A DNA stretch of 64,000 bases from Paenibacillus sp. G2S3. GTDB lineage: Bacteria; Bacillota; Bacilli; Paenibacillales; Paenibacillaceae. The stretch covers positions 2,852,001 through 2,916,000 of the forward strand of contig NZ_CP126095.1 of assembly GCF_030123105.1 (NCBI RefSeq). Reading direction: 5' to 3'. Positions within the stretch are counted from its first letter, which is position 1, and the number at the start of each line of letters is the position of its first letter. The notes under the pieces are model-generated. The model saw only the letters and a program-made list of their open reading frames with translations, had not been told where the DNA came from and did no database searches. Below are positions 8,841 through 16,615 of this stretch, piece by piece. A program made the position numbers and the translations under genes.

Positions 8841-9239
8841 TTGAAGAAGTACTTATTTACTTTTATTTTGCTGTCATTATCAATCTTAGTAACTGGATGT
8901 ACATCATCAACTCAAGAGGTACAAGAGTATGGAGTATCTTCCATTAATGCTGAAATTCCTATTCCTAAAAAAGCCAAGGAAATCGAAGTGACAACAACTT
9001 CAAGTAACCCCAATATAAAAATAGGTGTAAAGTACGAATTGGATAATATAGGGGGAGAACAAGGTCTCTATCGACCTGACCACTACTTTAATAAATTAGA
9101 GGATGCTGGCTGGGTGGAGCTGGAGGACAAGCGGTTAGGGCATGTACAATTTTTTGAAAAAGAGGACACGGTGATCGCCATCTCAATCCATGAGAATACC
9201 TTTGATATTCATGAAATGATTAAAGATGCTAAATTCTAA
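8841..9239 (+). CDS. Hypothetical lipoprotein
   Basis: 132 residues starting at a TTG after GAAGGAGGAATTTAA. The first 20 residues are a lipoprotein signal peptide ending in the lipobox LVTGC, so the mature protein should be attached to the outer face of the cell membrane. The rest (about 110 residues) contains EIPIPKKAKEIEVT and a region YELDNIGGEQGLYRPDHYFNKLEDAGWVEL that reads like a small alpha/beta domain. I do not recognise the family. It has no operon partner: it follows the asd terminator and a small basic-protein gene comes next. A signal peptide, lipobox and good ribosome binding site make it a real gene. Confidence 0.75.
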   Translation: MKKYLFTFILLSLSILVTGCTSSTQEVQEYGVSSINAEIPIPKKAKEIEVTTTSSNPNIKIGVKYELDNIGGEQGLYRPDHYFNKLEDAGWVELEDKRLGHVQFFEKEDTVIAISIHENTFDIHEMIKDAKF

Positions 9240-9350
9240 CAGAGGTTAGTTAGATGAAGCTGAGCTATTAGTTTAACAGAAAGGTTGAGAGTGTGGTAAA
9301 ATAGATGAAGTGTATAAACTATACGAATTCTGAATGACTGACGGAGTGAT

Positions 9351-9536
9351 ATGATGGGTGCAAAAAGTAAAGGTGGCGGCACGGGCAGAGGTACGGGGAG
9401 TAAGGGCTGGACACGCTGGAACAAAACAGCAAAACCAGTTAAACCTGCAAAAGGTGCTCCAACTACGGGTCCAGGCGCTAAAGATGCAAGTGGAAGCAAG
9501 GGCAATAACGTGAAAAAAAGCGGAAGCTCGAAATAG
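9351..9536 (+). CDS. Small basic glycine/serine-rich protein
   Basis: 61 residues from the ATG at 9351 (or 9354) after CGGAGTGAT. The protein is very rich in Lys, Gly, Ser and Thr (MGAKSKGGGTGRGTGSKG at the start, VKKSGSSK at the end) with one Trp pair (GWTRWNK), strongly basic and probably disordered. There is no signal peptide or membrane segment. A terminator begins 31 bases after the stop, so it is its own transcription unit. Such composition is seen in small acid-stable spore or nucleic-acid-binding proteins, but I do not recognise a family and assign no function. Confidence 0.55.
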   Translation: MMGAKSKGGGTGRGTGSKGWTRWNKTAKPVKPAKGAPTTGPGAKDASGSKGNNVKKSGSSK

Positions 9537-9566
9537 CTCCCTTGAAATCAATTATTCCTGAAGGTT

Positions 9567-9604
9567 AACATCTGATTTTGATCGTTAAAATCAGGTGTTT
9601 TTTT
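9567..9604 (+). terminator. Terminator after the small basic protein gene
   Basis: AACATCTGATTTT (9567-9579) and AAAATCAGGTGTT (9587-9599) form a stem followed by a T run to 9604. Confidence 0.85.
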
Positions 9605-9650
9605 ATGGATAGATGCAAGTATCAGTATCAGATGGAAAGTAGGAGCATTA

Positions 9651-10343
9651 TTGAGAATTGATAAATATATAAGTGAAACAGGCTTTTGTTCCAGAAGAGA
9701 AACGAAAAGACTTATTGCAGCAGGCCGAATCGCTGTTAATGGTATCGTCTGTGATGCGAATATTCTTTTAGAGCCAGAGGATATCGTATGGATTGATGGA
9801 GAGCCGATAACAAGCAGCAAAGGGGAGCCGGTATATCTCGCCCTTAATAAACCGATAGGTATTACCTGTACAACTGCCCCAAATGTAGCCGGGAATATTA
9901 TAGATTTTGTAGGTTATCCCTCACGGATTTTTGCGATCGGCAGATTAGATAAACACTCGGAAGGCCTCATTTTGTTAACTAACGATGGAGATATTGTAAA
10001 CAAAATGATGCGTTCCGAAAATGGGCATGAAAAAGAATATGAAGTTATTGTAGACAAGCCGATAACGTCAGCGTTCATACAGGCAATGTCTAGTGGTGTG
10101 GATATTCTTGGCGTCACAACAAAACCTTGTGAGGTCTCTCGGATCGCAGAATATCAGTTTAGAATTATCCTAACTCAAGGCCTTAATCTGCAAATACGCA
10201 GAATGTGCAAAGAGTTAGGATATAGAGTACTAGAGCTAGAGCGTATAAGAATCATGAATATTACACTTGATAGTTTGGAGAGAGGACAATGGCGGCATTT
10301 GAGCGTTGAAGAGCTGAGTGAGCTTATGTCTCGCTTAAAATAA
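9651..10343 (+). CDS. rluF: RsuA/RluF-family rRNA pseudouridine synthase
   Basis: 230 residues. Converts a uridine in 23S rRNA to pseudouridine. An S4 RNA-binding domain fills the N-terminus (MRIDKYISETGFCSRRETKR to IAVNG). The catalytic core follows with the aspartate Asp100 in GRLDKHSEGLILLTNDGD, and the C-terminal motif GLNLQIRRMCKELGY is typical of the RluF branch, which in E. coli modifies U2604. Start is a TTG after TAGGAGCATTA. The 3' end overlaps the convergent thiE gene by 20 bases. The exact target base is inferred from the subfamily. Confidence 0.85.
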   Translation: MRIDKYISETGFCSRRETKRLIAAGRIAVNGIVCDANILLEPEDIVWIDGEPITSSKGEPVYLALNKPIGITCTTAPNVAGNIIDFVGYPSRIFAIGRLDKHSEGLILLTNDGDIVNKMMRSENGHEKEYEVIVDKPITSAFIQAMSSGVDILGVTTKPCEVSRIAEYQFRIILTQGLNLQIRRMCKELGYRVLELERIRIMNITLDSLERGQWRHLSVEELSELMSRLK

Positions 10344-10989
10344 CTTCGTGAACAAATCCTCTGGCTGCCAAGGTGATGTCTTCAGCACCCGCAATAGCTG
10401 AGATCACGGAGATACCGTCCGCACCTGCAGCTAATACAGGCGCTGCATTGTGTACCGTAATTCCTCCTATGCCGACCAAAGGAATCGTAATGCCGCAGTT
10501 TCGTATTTCCTCAATAACTGATGTACCTCGAACAGCTTGGGCGTCCTCCTTGGAAGAGGTAGGATAAATAGGTCCAATGCCTAGATAATCGGCTCCATCC
10601 GCAATCGCCTGCTGAGCTTCGGCGAGCGAATGAGCGGATACACCAACGATCTTATCTTCCCCAAGCAGCTGCCTAATCGCCAGCGCGGGAGTGTCATCTT
10701 GTCCTACATGAATGCCATCCGCATCAAGGGCGATTGCCAAATCAATATCGTCATTAACGATAAAAGGTACTCCGTTTTCACGGCATATCTTTTGGAGCCG
10801 TCTCCCTAAATTAAATCTAACTTGGGCAGTTAATGCCCCCGTTCCTTTTTCACGAAATTGGAACATCGTTATGCCTCCAGCGACGGCTTCTTTTAATACC
10901 TTGGCTGGGGATTTAAGGCAATTCACGCTGCCCATAATGAAATAGACTTTTAATAATTCCCGTAGTTGATCACTGTCTATTCGTTTCAA
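10324..10989 (-). CDS. thiE: Thiamine-phosphate synthase ThiE
   Basis: 221 residues. Joins HMP-diphosphate (from ThiD) with HET-phosphate (from ThiM) to form thiamine phosphate. Family motifs are visible in order: VYFIMGS, GGITMFQFREKGTG (diphosphate-binding), VPFIVNDDIDLAIALDADGIHVGQDD, VGVSAHSLAEAQQAIADGADYLGIGPIYPT, and the phosphate loop VGIGGITVHNAAPVLAAGADGISVISAI. It is the last gene of the thi operon; its start overlaps the end of thiD by 20 bases, indicating translational coupling. The C-terminus overlaps the convergent rluF gene by 20 bases, with no room for a separate terminator. Confidence 0.96.
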   Translation of the reverse strand: MKRIDSDQLRELLKVYFIMGSVNCLKSPAKVLKEAVAGGITMFQFREKGTGALTAQVRFNLGRRLQKICRENGVPFIVNDDIDLAIALDADGIHVGQDDTPALAIRQLLGEDKIVGVSAHSLAEAQQAIADGADYLGIGPIYPTSSKEDAQAVRGTSVIEEIRNCGITIPLVGIGGITVHNAAPVLAAGADGISVISAIAGAEDITLAARGFVHEVILSET

Positions 10990-11800
10990 GGTTCATCCCT
11001 CGCAATCTATTCTTGTAAGCAAAATGATTTGTAGGCCCATGTCCTGCCCCAATGCCCAGCTCGTCTTCAATCGCCGCTTGTATAAAAGTCTTAGCGGTGT
11101 GAATAGCTTCAGGAACGGATTTCCCCTTGGCAAGCTCGGCGGTAACTGCTGCTGAATAAGTACAGCCTGTACCATGCGTGTGCCTTGTCTGAACTCGTCG
11201 ACTCTCCATAAAGATGAACGCTTGACCATCATATAGGAGATCCACAACAGCCGTAGTTGAGGTATCATGCCCACCTTTTAGCACTACATAGTTAGAACCC
11301 ATGGCATGAATGAGTTTAGCAGCTTCTTTACGATCGTCTATTGTATTGATGCTCCTGTTTGTAATCATTTCAGCCTCTGGAATATTGGGAGTCGTCACTA
11401 AGGCTAGCGGGAGGAGATGATTGATTAAGGATTGAACAGCTTCTTGTTGTAGCAGCGTGGAACCCCCTTTAGCAACCATTACAGGATCAACTACAAGATT
11501 ACGCCAGCCGTATTGCTGGATCTTTTCTGCTACGATACGTATGATGTCACTGTTAAAAAGCATCCCGGTCTTCACAGCATCCGGTTTCAGATCAAGTCCA
11601 ATGGAATCAAGCTGCTGAGTAATAGCGACTAGTGTCAACGGATATACTCCTTGAACTCCTAGTGTGTTCTGGGCTGTCACAGCTGTAAGTGCAGACATGC
11701 CATATACAGATAGCTCTTGAAAGGTTTTTAGATCTGCCTGAATCCCAGCACCACCCCCGCTATCCGAGCCGGCTATGGTTAAAGCTTTGGATATCATCAT
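10970..11800 (-). CDS. thiD: Hydroxymethylpyrimidine/phosphomethylpyrimidine kinase ThiD
   Basis: 276 residues from the ATG at 11800. A GTG nine bases earlier touches the AAAGGAG ribosome binding site, so the ATG is preferred. ThiD phosphorylates HMP and then HMP-phosphate to give the diphosphate used by ThiE. Ribokinase-fold motifs: ALTIAGSDSGGGAGIQADLKTF at the N-terminus, VKTGML, DPVMVAKGG, and the anion-hole/base motif HTHGTGCTYSAAVTAELAKG near the C-terminus. It lies between thiM (24 bases upstream) and thiE (overlapping) in the TPP-riboswitch operon. Confidence 0.96.
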   Translation of the reverse strand: MMISKALTIAGSDSGGGAGIQADLKTFQELSVYGMSALTAVTAQNTLGVQGVYPLTLVAITQQLDSIGLDLKPDAVKTGMLFNSDIIRIVAEKIQQYGWRNLVVDPVMVAKGGSTLLQQEAVQSLINHLLPLALVTTPNIPEAEMITNRSINTIDDRKEAAKLIHAMGSNYVVLKGGHDTSTTAVVDLLYDGQAFIFMESRRVQTRHTHGTGCTYSAAVTAELAKGKSVPEAIHTAKTFIQAAIEDELGIGAGHGPTNHFAYKNRLRGMNLETNRQ

Positions 11801-11823
11801 TAGGTTCACTCCTTTGTGTGTCG

Positions 11824-12618
11824 TTATCTAAGCTGCTTGATTATTGATTTCTCTTTATAGGTTTCAGGTGTGACCAAGCTCAATTGATTTAGGAACTCGA
11901 TTTGAAAGCTCCCCGGCCCTTGATCAAATGTTAGCTCAGCAGCGATTTCAGCAGCTACTCCGTAGAAGGAGAGAGCTTCCACTGCGGCCTCAAGAGACGC
12001 TCCTTCACTTACCGCTAGAAATGCCCCGACTACTGCACTAAGCAGACATCCGGTTCCAGTTACTTTCGTTAGAATAGGGTGACCGTTGCTGGCAATGTAG
12101 GTGTTATCTCCATTGCTGATCACATCGTCTTTTCCGGTGATGATAACTACACAACCTAACTTCCGCGCGGCAGTCTCAGCCAAGATGACTACATCGCCTT
12201 CCCCCTCGCCTGCGTCCACCCCTTTAATAGACCAGCTCTCACCAATGACATTGGCAACTTCCGCTACATTGCCACGCAGAGCGGTAATTTGCATCTCACT
12301 CACTAGCTTTTGAGTCACAGTTGTTCGAAAAGAAGTTGCTCCCGCACCCACTGGATCAAGAACTAAGGGAACGCCGTGCTTATTTGCAGATTGTCCCGCG
12401 AGCACCATGGATTGAATGGCGTAGTCATTCAGTGTGCCAATATTTAGAACTACTGCACCCGAAAATGCGGCGATATCTACAACTTCTTCGTGAGCATCTG
12501 CCATAAAAGGGGAGGCACCAAGTGCCAAAAGACCGTTGGCAGAAAAATTAGCTACGACGATATTGGTGATATTGTGGACCAGTGGATTGGATTGCCGGAC
12601 TTTGGATAGATAACTCAT
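11824..12618 (-). CDS. thiM: Hydroxyethylthiazole kinase ThiM
   Basis: 264 residues. Phosphorylates salvaged hydroxyethylthiazole (HET) for thiamine synthesis. Motifs: NPLVHNITNIVVANFSANG at the N-terminus, SPFMADAHEEV, NIGTLN, VLDPVGAGATSFR, and the ATP/active-site loop VTGTGCLLSAVVGAFLAV. Start ATG at 12618 follows TTGAGGAGGAATTATC. The operon has thiM, thiD and thiE but no thiC, thiG or tenA in view, so this stretch encodes precursor salvage rather than complete de novo synthesis. Confidence 0.95.
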   Translation of the reverse strand: MSYLSKVRQSNPLVHNITNIVVANFSANGLLALGASPFMADAHEEVVDIAAFSGAVVLNIGTLNDYAIQSMVLAGQSANKHGVPLVLDPVGAGATSFRTTVTQKLVSEMQITALRGNVAEVANVIGESWSIKGVDAGEGEGDVVILAETAARKLGCVVIITGKDDVISNGDNTYIASNGHPILTKVTGTGCLLSAVVGAFLAVSEGASLEAAVEALSFYGVAAEIAAELTFDQGPGSFQIEFLNQLSLVTPETYKEKSIIKQLR

Positions 12619-12658
12619 GATAATTCCTCCTCAAGTGTTATGAGTAAGTATCTAATGT

Positions 12659-13693
12659 TTAAAGATTGATAAAAGCATCCTTAGCTTTGATGTCAGTAGA
12701 CAGTAAGTTATTGTCGGATAGCCACTGTCGTACCTTCTCCCAAGACGCGGGCTCTTGATATCCAAAATCTTTGTCACCCGCATTCATTAGCGGAAGTAGA
12801 ATTTCCAGACTTTTCTCCTCAATTTGCTTATCGAGTGGAGAGGTCGCATCTTCGTGTGCAAGCAGCAAATTTAACGCTTTTTCCGGATTCTCTTCTACGA
12901 ATTTCTGTCCTTTAGTAATGGCGTTGAGAAATTTTTTGAAGTAGGACTCAGAATTTTGTACTCCCTGATCGCTGGCGACAAGTACTAGCTCGTAATAATC
13001 AGGGACTCCGTAATCGGTGGGATTGAACGAGAGGACGGGATGACCTTCTTTTTCCAGGATTAATTGTTCGTGGTTAATGAATCCACCCATAATGGCATCC
13101 ACTTGCTTGGTCGCAATCGCCGGAATAAGGTCAAAGCCTACGTCTATTAATTTGCTGGTATTTGGGTCACCCCCATCGTTTTGGATCATCGTACGAATCA
13201 TGGCTTCGTAAAGAGGGATGGAAGAGTACCCAATCTGTTTACCTGTGAGGTCTTTGGGACTATGGATATCCCCGGCCTGAGGTACCATTAAATGATTAAG
13301 CGGATGTCTCACAATCGCTGCAATTGAACGTACTGGAATGTTCTCACTGCGTGCCATGAGCACCTGAGGTTGATAACTAAGCGCTAAATCGACTTGATTC
13401 ACTGCCACAAGTTTCAGTGCATCATTGCTGTCGGCGGGCATTTGGATCTCTACGTCCAGACCTTCATCTTTGAAATAGCCATTTTGCTCAGCAGCATATA
13501 AAAAAGAATGAACGGCATTGGGATACCAGTCGAGCATAATCGTCAGCTTGTGGGTTTGCTTATTTTCGTTATTAGAAGAATCAGCAGAAGGATTACTTAT
13601 GTTGGATGCTTTTCCGCAGCTGCTTAAGATTAAGACAGAACAGATGAGAAACATGGGAAAAACCCATTTTATTTGGGATTTTAAATGATTCAT
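12659..13693 (-). CDS. thiY: HMP-precursor ABC transporter substrate-binding lipoprotein ThiY
   Basis: 344 residues. Lipoprotein signal peptide with lipobox LILSSC, then an NMT1/THI5-like binding domain: LTIMLDWYPNAVHSFLYAAEQNGYFKDEGLDV, the THI5-family hallmark, and later LALSYQPQVLMARSENIPVRSIAAIV. ThiY in Bacillus binds formylaminopyrimidine, a thiamine breakdown product that is converted to HMP. It shares four bases with the thiX stop region (ATGA-type overlap at 13690-13693) and precedes thiM by 40 bases. Position in a TPP-riboswitch operon with thiX and thiZ fixes the role; the exact ligand is inferred. Confidence 0.93.
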   Translation of the reverse strand: MNHLKSQIKWVFPMFLICSVLILSSCGKASNISNPSADSSNNENKQTHKLTIMLDWYPNAVHSFLYAAEQNGYFKDEGLDVEIQMPADSNDALKLVAVNQVDLALSYQPQVLMARSENIPVRSIAAIVRHPLNHLMVPQAGDIHSPKDLTGKQIGYSSIPLYEAMIRTMIQNDGGDPNTSKLIDVGFDLIPAIATKQVDAIMGGFINHEQLILEKEGHPVLSFNPTDYGVPDYYELVLVASDQGVQNSESYFKKFLNAITKGQKFVEENPEKALNLLLAHEDATSPLDKQIEEKSLEILLPLMNAGDKDFGYQEPASWEKVRQWLSDNNLLSTDIKAKDAFINL

Positions 13694-14466
13694 CGGTTAG
13701 AGCCTCTTTTCTTGAAAAAAATTACTTCGAGTAGAGCTATCATCAGAAACAGTACTACACCGAGTGCGGATAAAAGAAATACTGCGGCGAACATTTCAGC
13801 ACTTTGCATATTCCCAGCCATTCTTCGACTAAAGTAACCGAGTCCCTTGCTGCCGCCGAGCCATTCGCCGATGGTTGCTCCAATCACGCAGTACACAATG
13901 GATAGCTTTAGTCCTGAGAAAAAAGAGGGCAGCGCCAGCGGAATTTGGGTTTTAACAAGCAGTTGCCAGCGGTTTGCGCCGAATGTTAACAATAAGTCCT
14001 TGTATGCCTGACCACTTGTACGAAGACCATCATATGTACTCACTACGACTGGGAAAAAAGCAGTTAGAAACACAACAGCGACTTTACTCCACAGCGTATA
14101 TCCGAACCACATAATAAAAATGGGGGATAGTGCGATTAACGGAATCGTCTGACTGATAATAAGGAAGGGATAGATAGCCTTTTCAAGTGGTCGAAATAAG
14201 AACATCCCTGTGCCCAGCAGCGCACCACAGATTACCGAAAATATAAAACCAACCAATATTTCCTGCAATGTCGCTAATAAATGCAGACCAAATAATAATT
14301 GTCTGTGCTCGATCAATGCGATACCTATTGAAGAAGGTGCAGGGAGGATAAAGGCTGGAATCAAGTGAAGACGAACAGCTGACTCCCAGATCACGAGAAT
14401 AAACAACACCAATAGAATGAAGGGGCCATAACGGTCTAGATGTTTTTTAAAAGGTATGGGTTGCAT
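13690..14466 (-). CDS. thiX: Thiamine-precursor ABC transporter permease ThiX
   Basis: 258 residues from the ATG at 14466, placed after GGAGCGGAGA; it overlaps the end of thiZ by 20 bases. About six membrane helices. The BPD_transp_1 (EAA) loop is visible in TFGANRWQLLVKTQIPLALPSFFSGLKLS. The sequence is of the NitT/TauT (SsuC-like) class used by ThiXYZ systems. A start at 14490 is also open but has a worse ribosome binding site. Overlaps on both sides (thiZ, thiY) show tight translational coupling. Confidence 0.93.
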   Translation of the reverse strand: MQPIPFKKHLDRYGPFILLVLFILVIWESAVRLHLIPAFILPAPSSIGIALIEHRQLLFGLHLLATLQEILVGFIFSVICGALLGTGMFLFRPLEKAIYPFLIISQTIPLIALSPIFIMWFGYTLWSKVAVVFLTAFFPVVVSTYDGLRTSGQAYKDLLLTFGANRWQLLVKTQIPLALPSFFSGLKLSIVYCVIGATIGEWLGGSKGLGYFSRRMAGNMQSAEMFAAVFLLSALGVVLFLMIALLEVIFFKKRGSNR

Positions 14467-15223
14467 ACATTCTCCGCTCCAACTCTTCACGCAAGGCTAT
14501 AAACCGGAGTTCATAGTTCATCTTGTAATGTCTTGGCCTTGGTAAATCAACAATAATCTCCTGTAATTCGCTATGCACGCCTCCAGACAATAAATAAATT
14601 CGATCGCTTAGCAATAGCGCCTCCTCCAGATCATGGGTGATGAGCATCACCGTTTGACTCAGTTCATCCCAAAGCTCTAAAAGCCAACGGTGCATCTCTC
14701 GTTTGGTCATAGCGTCGAGCGCTCCAAATGGCTCATCTAGCAGTATAAGACGGCCGCCGGCGCCAGCCACTAGTGTTCGCAGAAATGCGACCCGCTGCTT
14801 CATGCCACCCGATAGCTCATGAGGATATGCCTTCTCTACATCGGCTAAACCGAAGCGTGATAGCATTTCACGAATATGAGAGATGGTCTGTTGTTTATTG
14901 GACCTTGGCTTGATTTCCCAAGGCAAAAGACAGTTGTCGAGCACTGTTCTCCACGGCAGCAGCAAATCCTGCTGCGGCATGTAAGCGATCTGACCTAAGC
15001 GATTTGATGCTGATGGGCTGGAAGGAATCATTATTTTCCCGTGAGTCGGTTCGAGCAAGCCTGCTATGGTTTTGAAAAGCGTACTTTTTCCGCATCCGCT
15101 AGCCCCAATGACAGAGACAAACTCTCCTTGACTGATATCCATGCTTAAGTTTGTAAATACAGGGGGCTGTTTTGATTCTGGAAAAGAGTAGGCTAAGCCT
15201 TGAATGGATAGGATTGTCGTGAT
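14447..15223 (-). CDS. thiZ: Thiamine-precursor ABC transporter ATPase ThiZ, apparent ATC start
   Basis: ATP-binding subunit of the ThiXYZ importer. Walker A GASGCGKST, Q-loop MPQQDLLLPW, signature LSGGMKQRVAFLRTL, Walker B LILLDEPFGALD and the H-loop LITHDLEEA are all intact. The first ATG in frame (15142) would remove the A-loop strand and leave only about 13 residues before Walker A. The frame is open upstream to a TAA at 15227-15229, and the residues TTILSIQGLAYSFPESKQPP fit the normal N-terminus of NitT/TauT ATPases. No ATG, GTG or TTG occurs in that stretch. AGGAGG at 15231-15236 is 7 bases before an ATC at 15223, which I take as the start (258 residues); an ATC at 15226 or a base error are alternatives. 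Confidence 0.85.
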   Translation of the reverse strand: MTTILSIQGLAYSFPESKQPPVFTNLSMDISQGEFVSVIGASGCGKSTLFKTIAGLLEPTHGKIMIPSSPSASNRLGQIAYMPQQDLLLPWRTVLDNCLLPWEIKPRSNKQQTISHIREMLSRFGLADVEKAYPHELSGGMKQRVAFLRTLVAGAGGRLILLDEPFGALDAMTKREMHRWLLELWDELSQTVMLITHDLEEALLLSDRIYLLSGGVHSELQEIIVDLPRPRHYKMNYELRFIALREELERRMYATHTF

Positions 15224-15236
15224 GATTTAACCTCCT
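15218..15236 (-). promoter_or_regulatory. Ribosome binding site of thiZ facing a non-standard start codon
   Basis: Read on the minus strand: AGGAGG, then TTAA, then ATC ATC ACG ACA. The second ATC (15221-15223) is at the ideal 7-base distance and would be ATG by a single base change. TAA directly before the first ATC closes the frame upstream. Confidence 0.6.
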
Positions 15237-15310
15237 AAAAGTTTTGAATAGCATAGGCTACCTGAGAAGCTTCGTACAAAACTAGCATCGGAAGCATACG
15301 CTAAAAGTTT

Positions 15311-15357
15311 GTAAACAAATAAAGACCCATTCATTTCCGGTGGGAAATAAATGGGTC
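15311..15357 (-). terminator. Terminator hairpin of the TPP riboswitch expression platform
   Basis: GACCCATTTATTTCC and GGAAATGAATGGGTC (15324-15357, minus strand) form a 15-base stem with a short loop, followed by a U-rich tail TTTATTTGTTT. It lies between the TPP aptamer and thiZ and fits transcription attenuation when TPP is bound. Confidence 0.8.
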
Positions 15358-15410
15358 AAAAAGTTCATTCTGCATAGGAACACTAAAAAATGCATGGGAT
15401 GAAAATTCTG

Positions 15411-15498
15411 CTCCACTTCCCTCCGCTGGTATGATCCAGATCAGGTTCCAAGGGTCCGGAGCTTGAAGCTCCGTCTCAGTCGGCCGACTCCCCTAGTG
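15411..15498 (-). ncRNA. TPP (thi-box) riboswitch
   Basis: Minus-strand sequence carries the conserved TPP aptamer blocks in order: ACTAGGGGAGTCGG, GACTGAGACGG, a P3 hairpin (GGAGCTTCAAGCTCC), ACCCTTGGAACCTGATC, TGGATCATACCAGCG and GAGGGAAGTGG. CUGAGA and the GAACCUGAUC block contact the pyrimidine and pyrophosphate of TPP. It is about 190 bases before thiZ and followed by a terminator, so excess TPP should stop transcription of the whole thiZXYMDE operon. The 503 bases between thiZ and the cystine-type binding protein gene are accounted for by this riboswitch, its terminator and two divergent promoter regions. Confidence 0.95.
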
Positions 15499-15626
15499 AA
15501 ATAACAGGTCCATATTTAATTTGTTTATAAATATACCATATCTTTCTGAGATGTAAAGAGAGGATCTTGTGAAGGATTATTCTAAGAATGGGTAATATAA
15601 GGGTAGAGATTTACCTAATATTACAA

Positions 15627-15683
15627 TTCCGATGTATATAATCGGAAAAAATCATTGACGGTAAACAGAAGCCAGTGTAGTAT
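15627..15683 (+). promoter_or_regulatory. Promoter and inverted repeat of the amino acid transporter operon
   Basis: -35 TTGACG (15655-15660) and -10 TAGTAT (15678-15683) are 17 bases apart. Directly upstream is a perfect 7-base inverted repeat TTCCGAT (15627-15633) / ATCGGAA (15641-15647). A second imperfect repeat, TTACCGGAAT / ATTCCGGGTAA, follows near 15689-15710. The ATTCC/GGAAT character recalls CymR-type sulfur regulation sites, which would suit a cystine transporter; this is only a suggestion. Confidence 0.5.
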
Positions 15684-15727
15684 ACAATTTACCGGAATAA
15701 TTCCGGGTAAAGAGAGGGGAATTAGTA

Positions 15728-16564
15728 ATGAGAAAATTAAGTTTAACTATTCTGCTGGCATTAACCGTGGTGTTAGTAGCGGCATGCGGCAATAATTCGA
15801 ATACCGATACTTCTAAGAACTCTTCAGCTGGAACTAATGGTGGTGCAGCATCTACAGCGCAAAATAGTCTGGAAGCTGTTAAAGCTAGCGGCAAATTGCG
15901 GATAGGAACAGAAGGGACCTACGCACCCTTTACTTATCATGACGCTTCGGGTAAACTGACCGGTTTTGACGTAGAAATTGCTGAGGAAGTAGCGAAGCGT
16001 CTCGGTGTTGAGCCTGAATTTTTTGAGACACAGTGGGATGGTATTTTTGCCGGGATGGATGCCAAGCGGTTTGATGTTATTTTTAACGAAGTATCCATTA
16101 ATGAAGATCGTAAAGTGAAATATGATTTCTCTGAACCATATATCGTATCTAAAGCGGTATTGATTGTGAGTGAAGACAATAATGATATCAAGACCTTTGC
16201 AGATCTTAAGGGTAAAAAAGCCGGACAATCTCTAACCAGTAACCTGTCCGATATCGCCCGTAAGAACGGCGCTGAAATTGTAGCTACAGACGGCTTTAAT
16301 CAAGCGATGGACCTACTGACCTCGGGTCGTATTGATGCGACTGTAAATGATGGCTTGTCTTATCTGGATCTGAAAAAACAGAAGCCTGATGTGAAAATTA
16401 AAGTGGTGGATGAGATTCCTGAAGGTTCGCAAAGCGCTGCTGTGTTCTTGAAAGGTAACGATGAGTTGGTAAAAGCAGTTAGTGATGCAATTGTTGAAAT
16501 GAAGAGCGATGGCACGTACTTAAAGATTTCTGAGAAATACTTTGGTGCTGACGTTTCAAAATAA
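15728..16564 (+). CDS. Polar amino acid (probable L-cystine) ABC transporter binding lipoprotein
   Basis: 278 residues. Signal peptide with lipobox LVAAC, a low-complexity Ser/Asn/Thr linker (residues 22-48), then a family 3 amino acid binding domain: GKLRIGTEGTYAPFTYHD, GFDVEIAEEVAKRLG, FNEVSINEDRKVKYDFSEPY and DLKGKKAGQSLTSN. The family hallmark GFDVEIAEEVAKRLG is intact. Ribosome binding site GAGAGGGGAATTAGTA. With the permease and ATPase genes that follow it resembles TcyABC-type cystine importers; related systems take other polar amino acids, so substrate is inferred. Confidence 0.88.
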   Translation: MRKLSLTILLALTVVLVAACGNNSNTDTSKNSSAGTNGGAASTAQNSLEAVKASGKLRIGTEGTYAPFTYHDASGKLTGFDVEIAEEVAKRLGVEPEFFETQWDGIFAGMDAKRFDVIFNEVSINEDRKVKYDFSEPYIVSKAVLIVSEDNNDIKTFADLKGKKAGQSLTSNLSDIARKNGAEIVATDGFNQAMDLLTSGRIDATVNDGLSYLDLKKQKPDVKIKVVDEIPEGSQSAAVFLKGNDELVKAVSDAIVEMKSDGTYLKISEKYFGADVSK

Positions 16565-16615
16565 TACAAGGTTTCAGAAGCTAACTAGCTTGGAGCCAAA
16601 AAAGGATGTCTGAAA

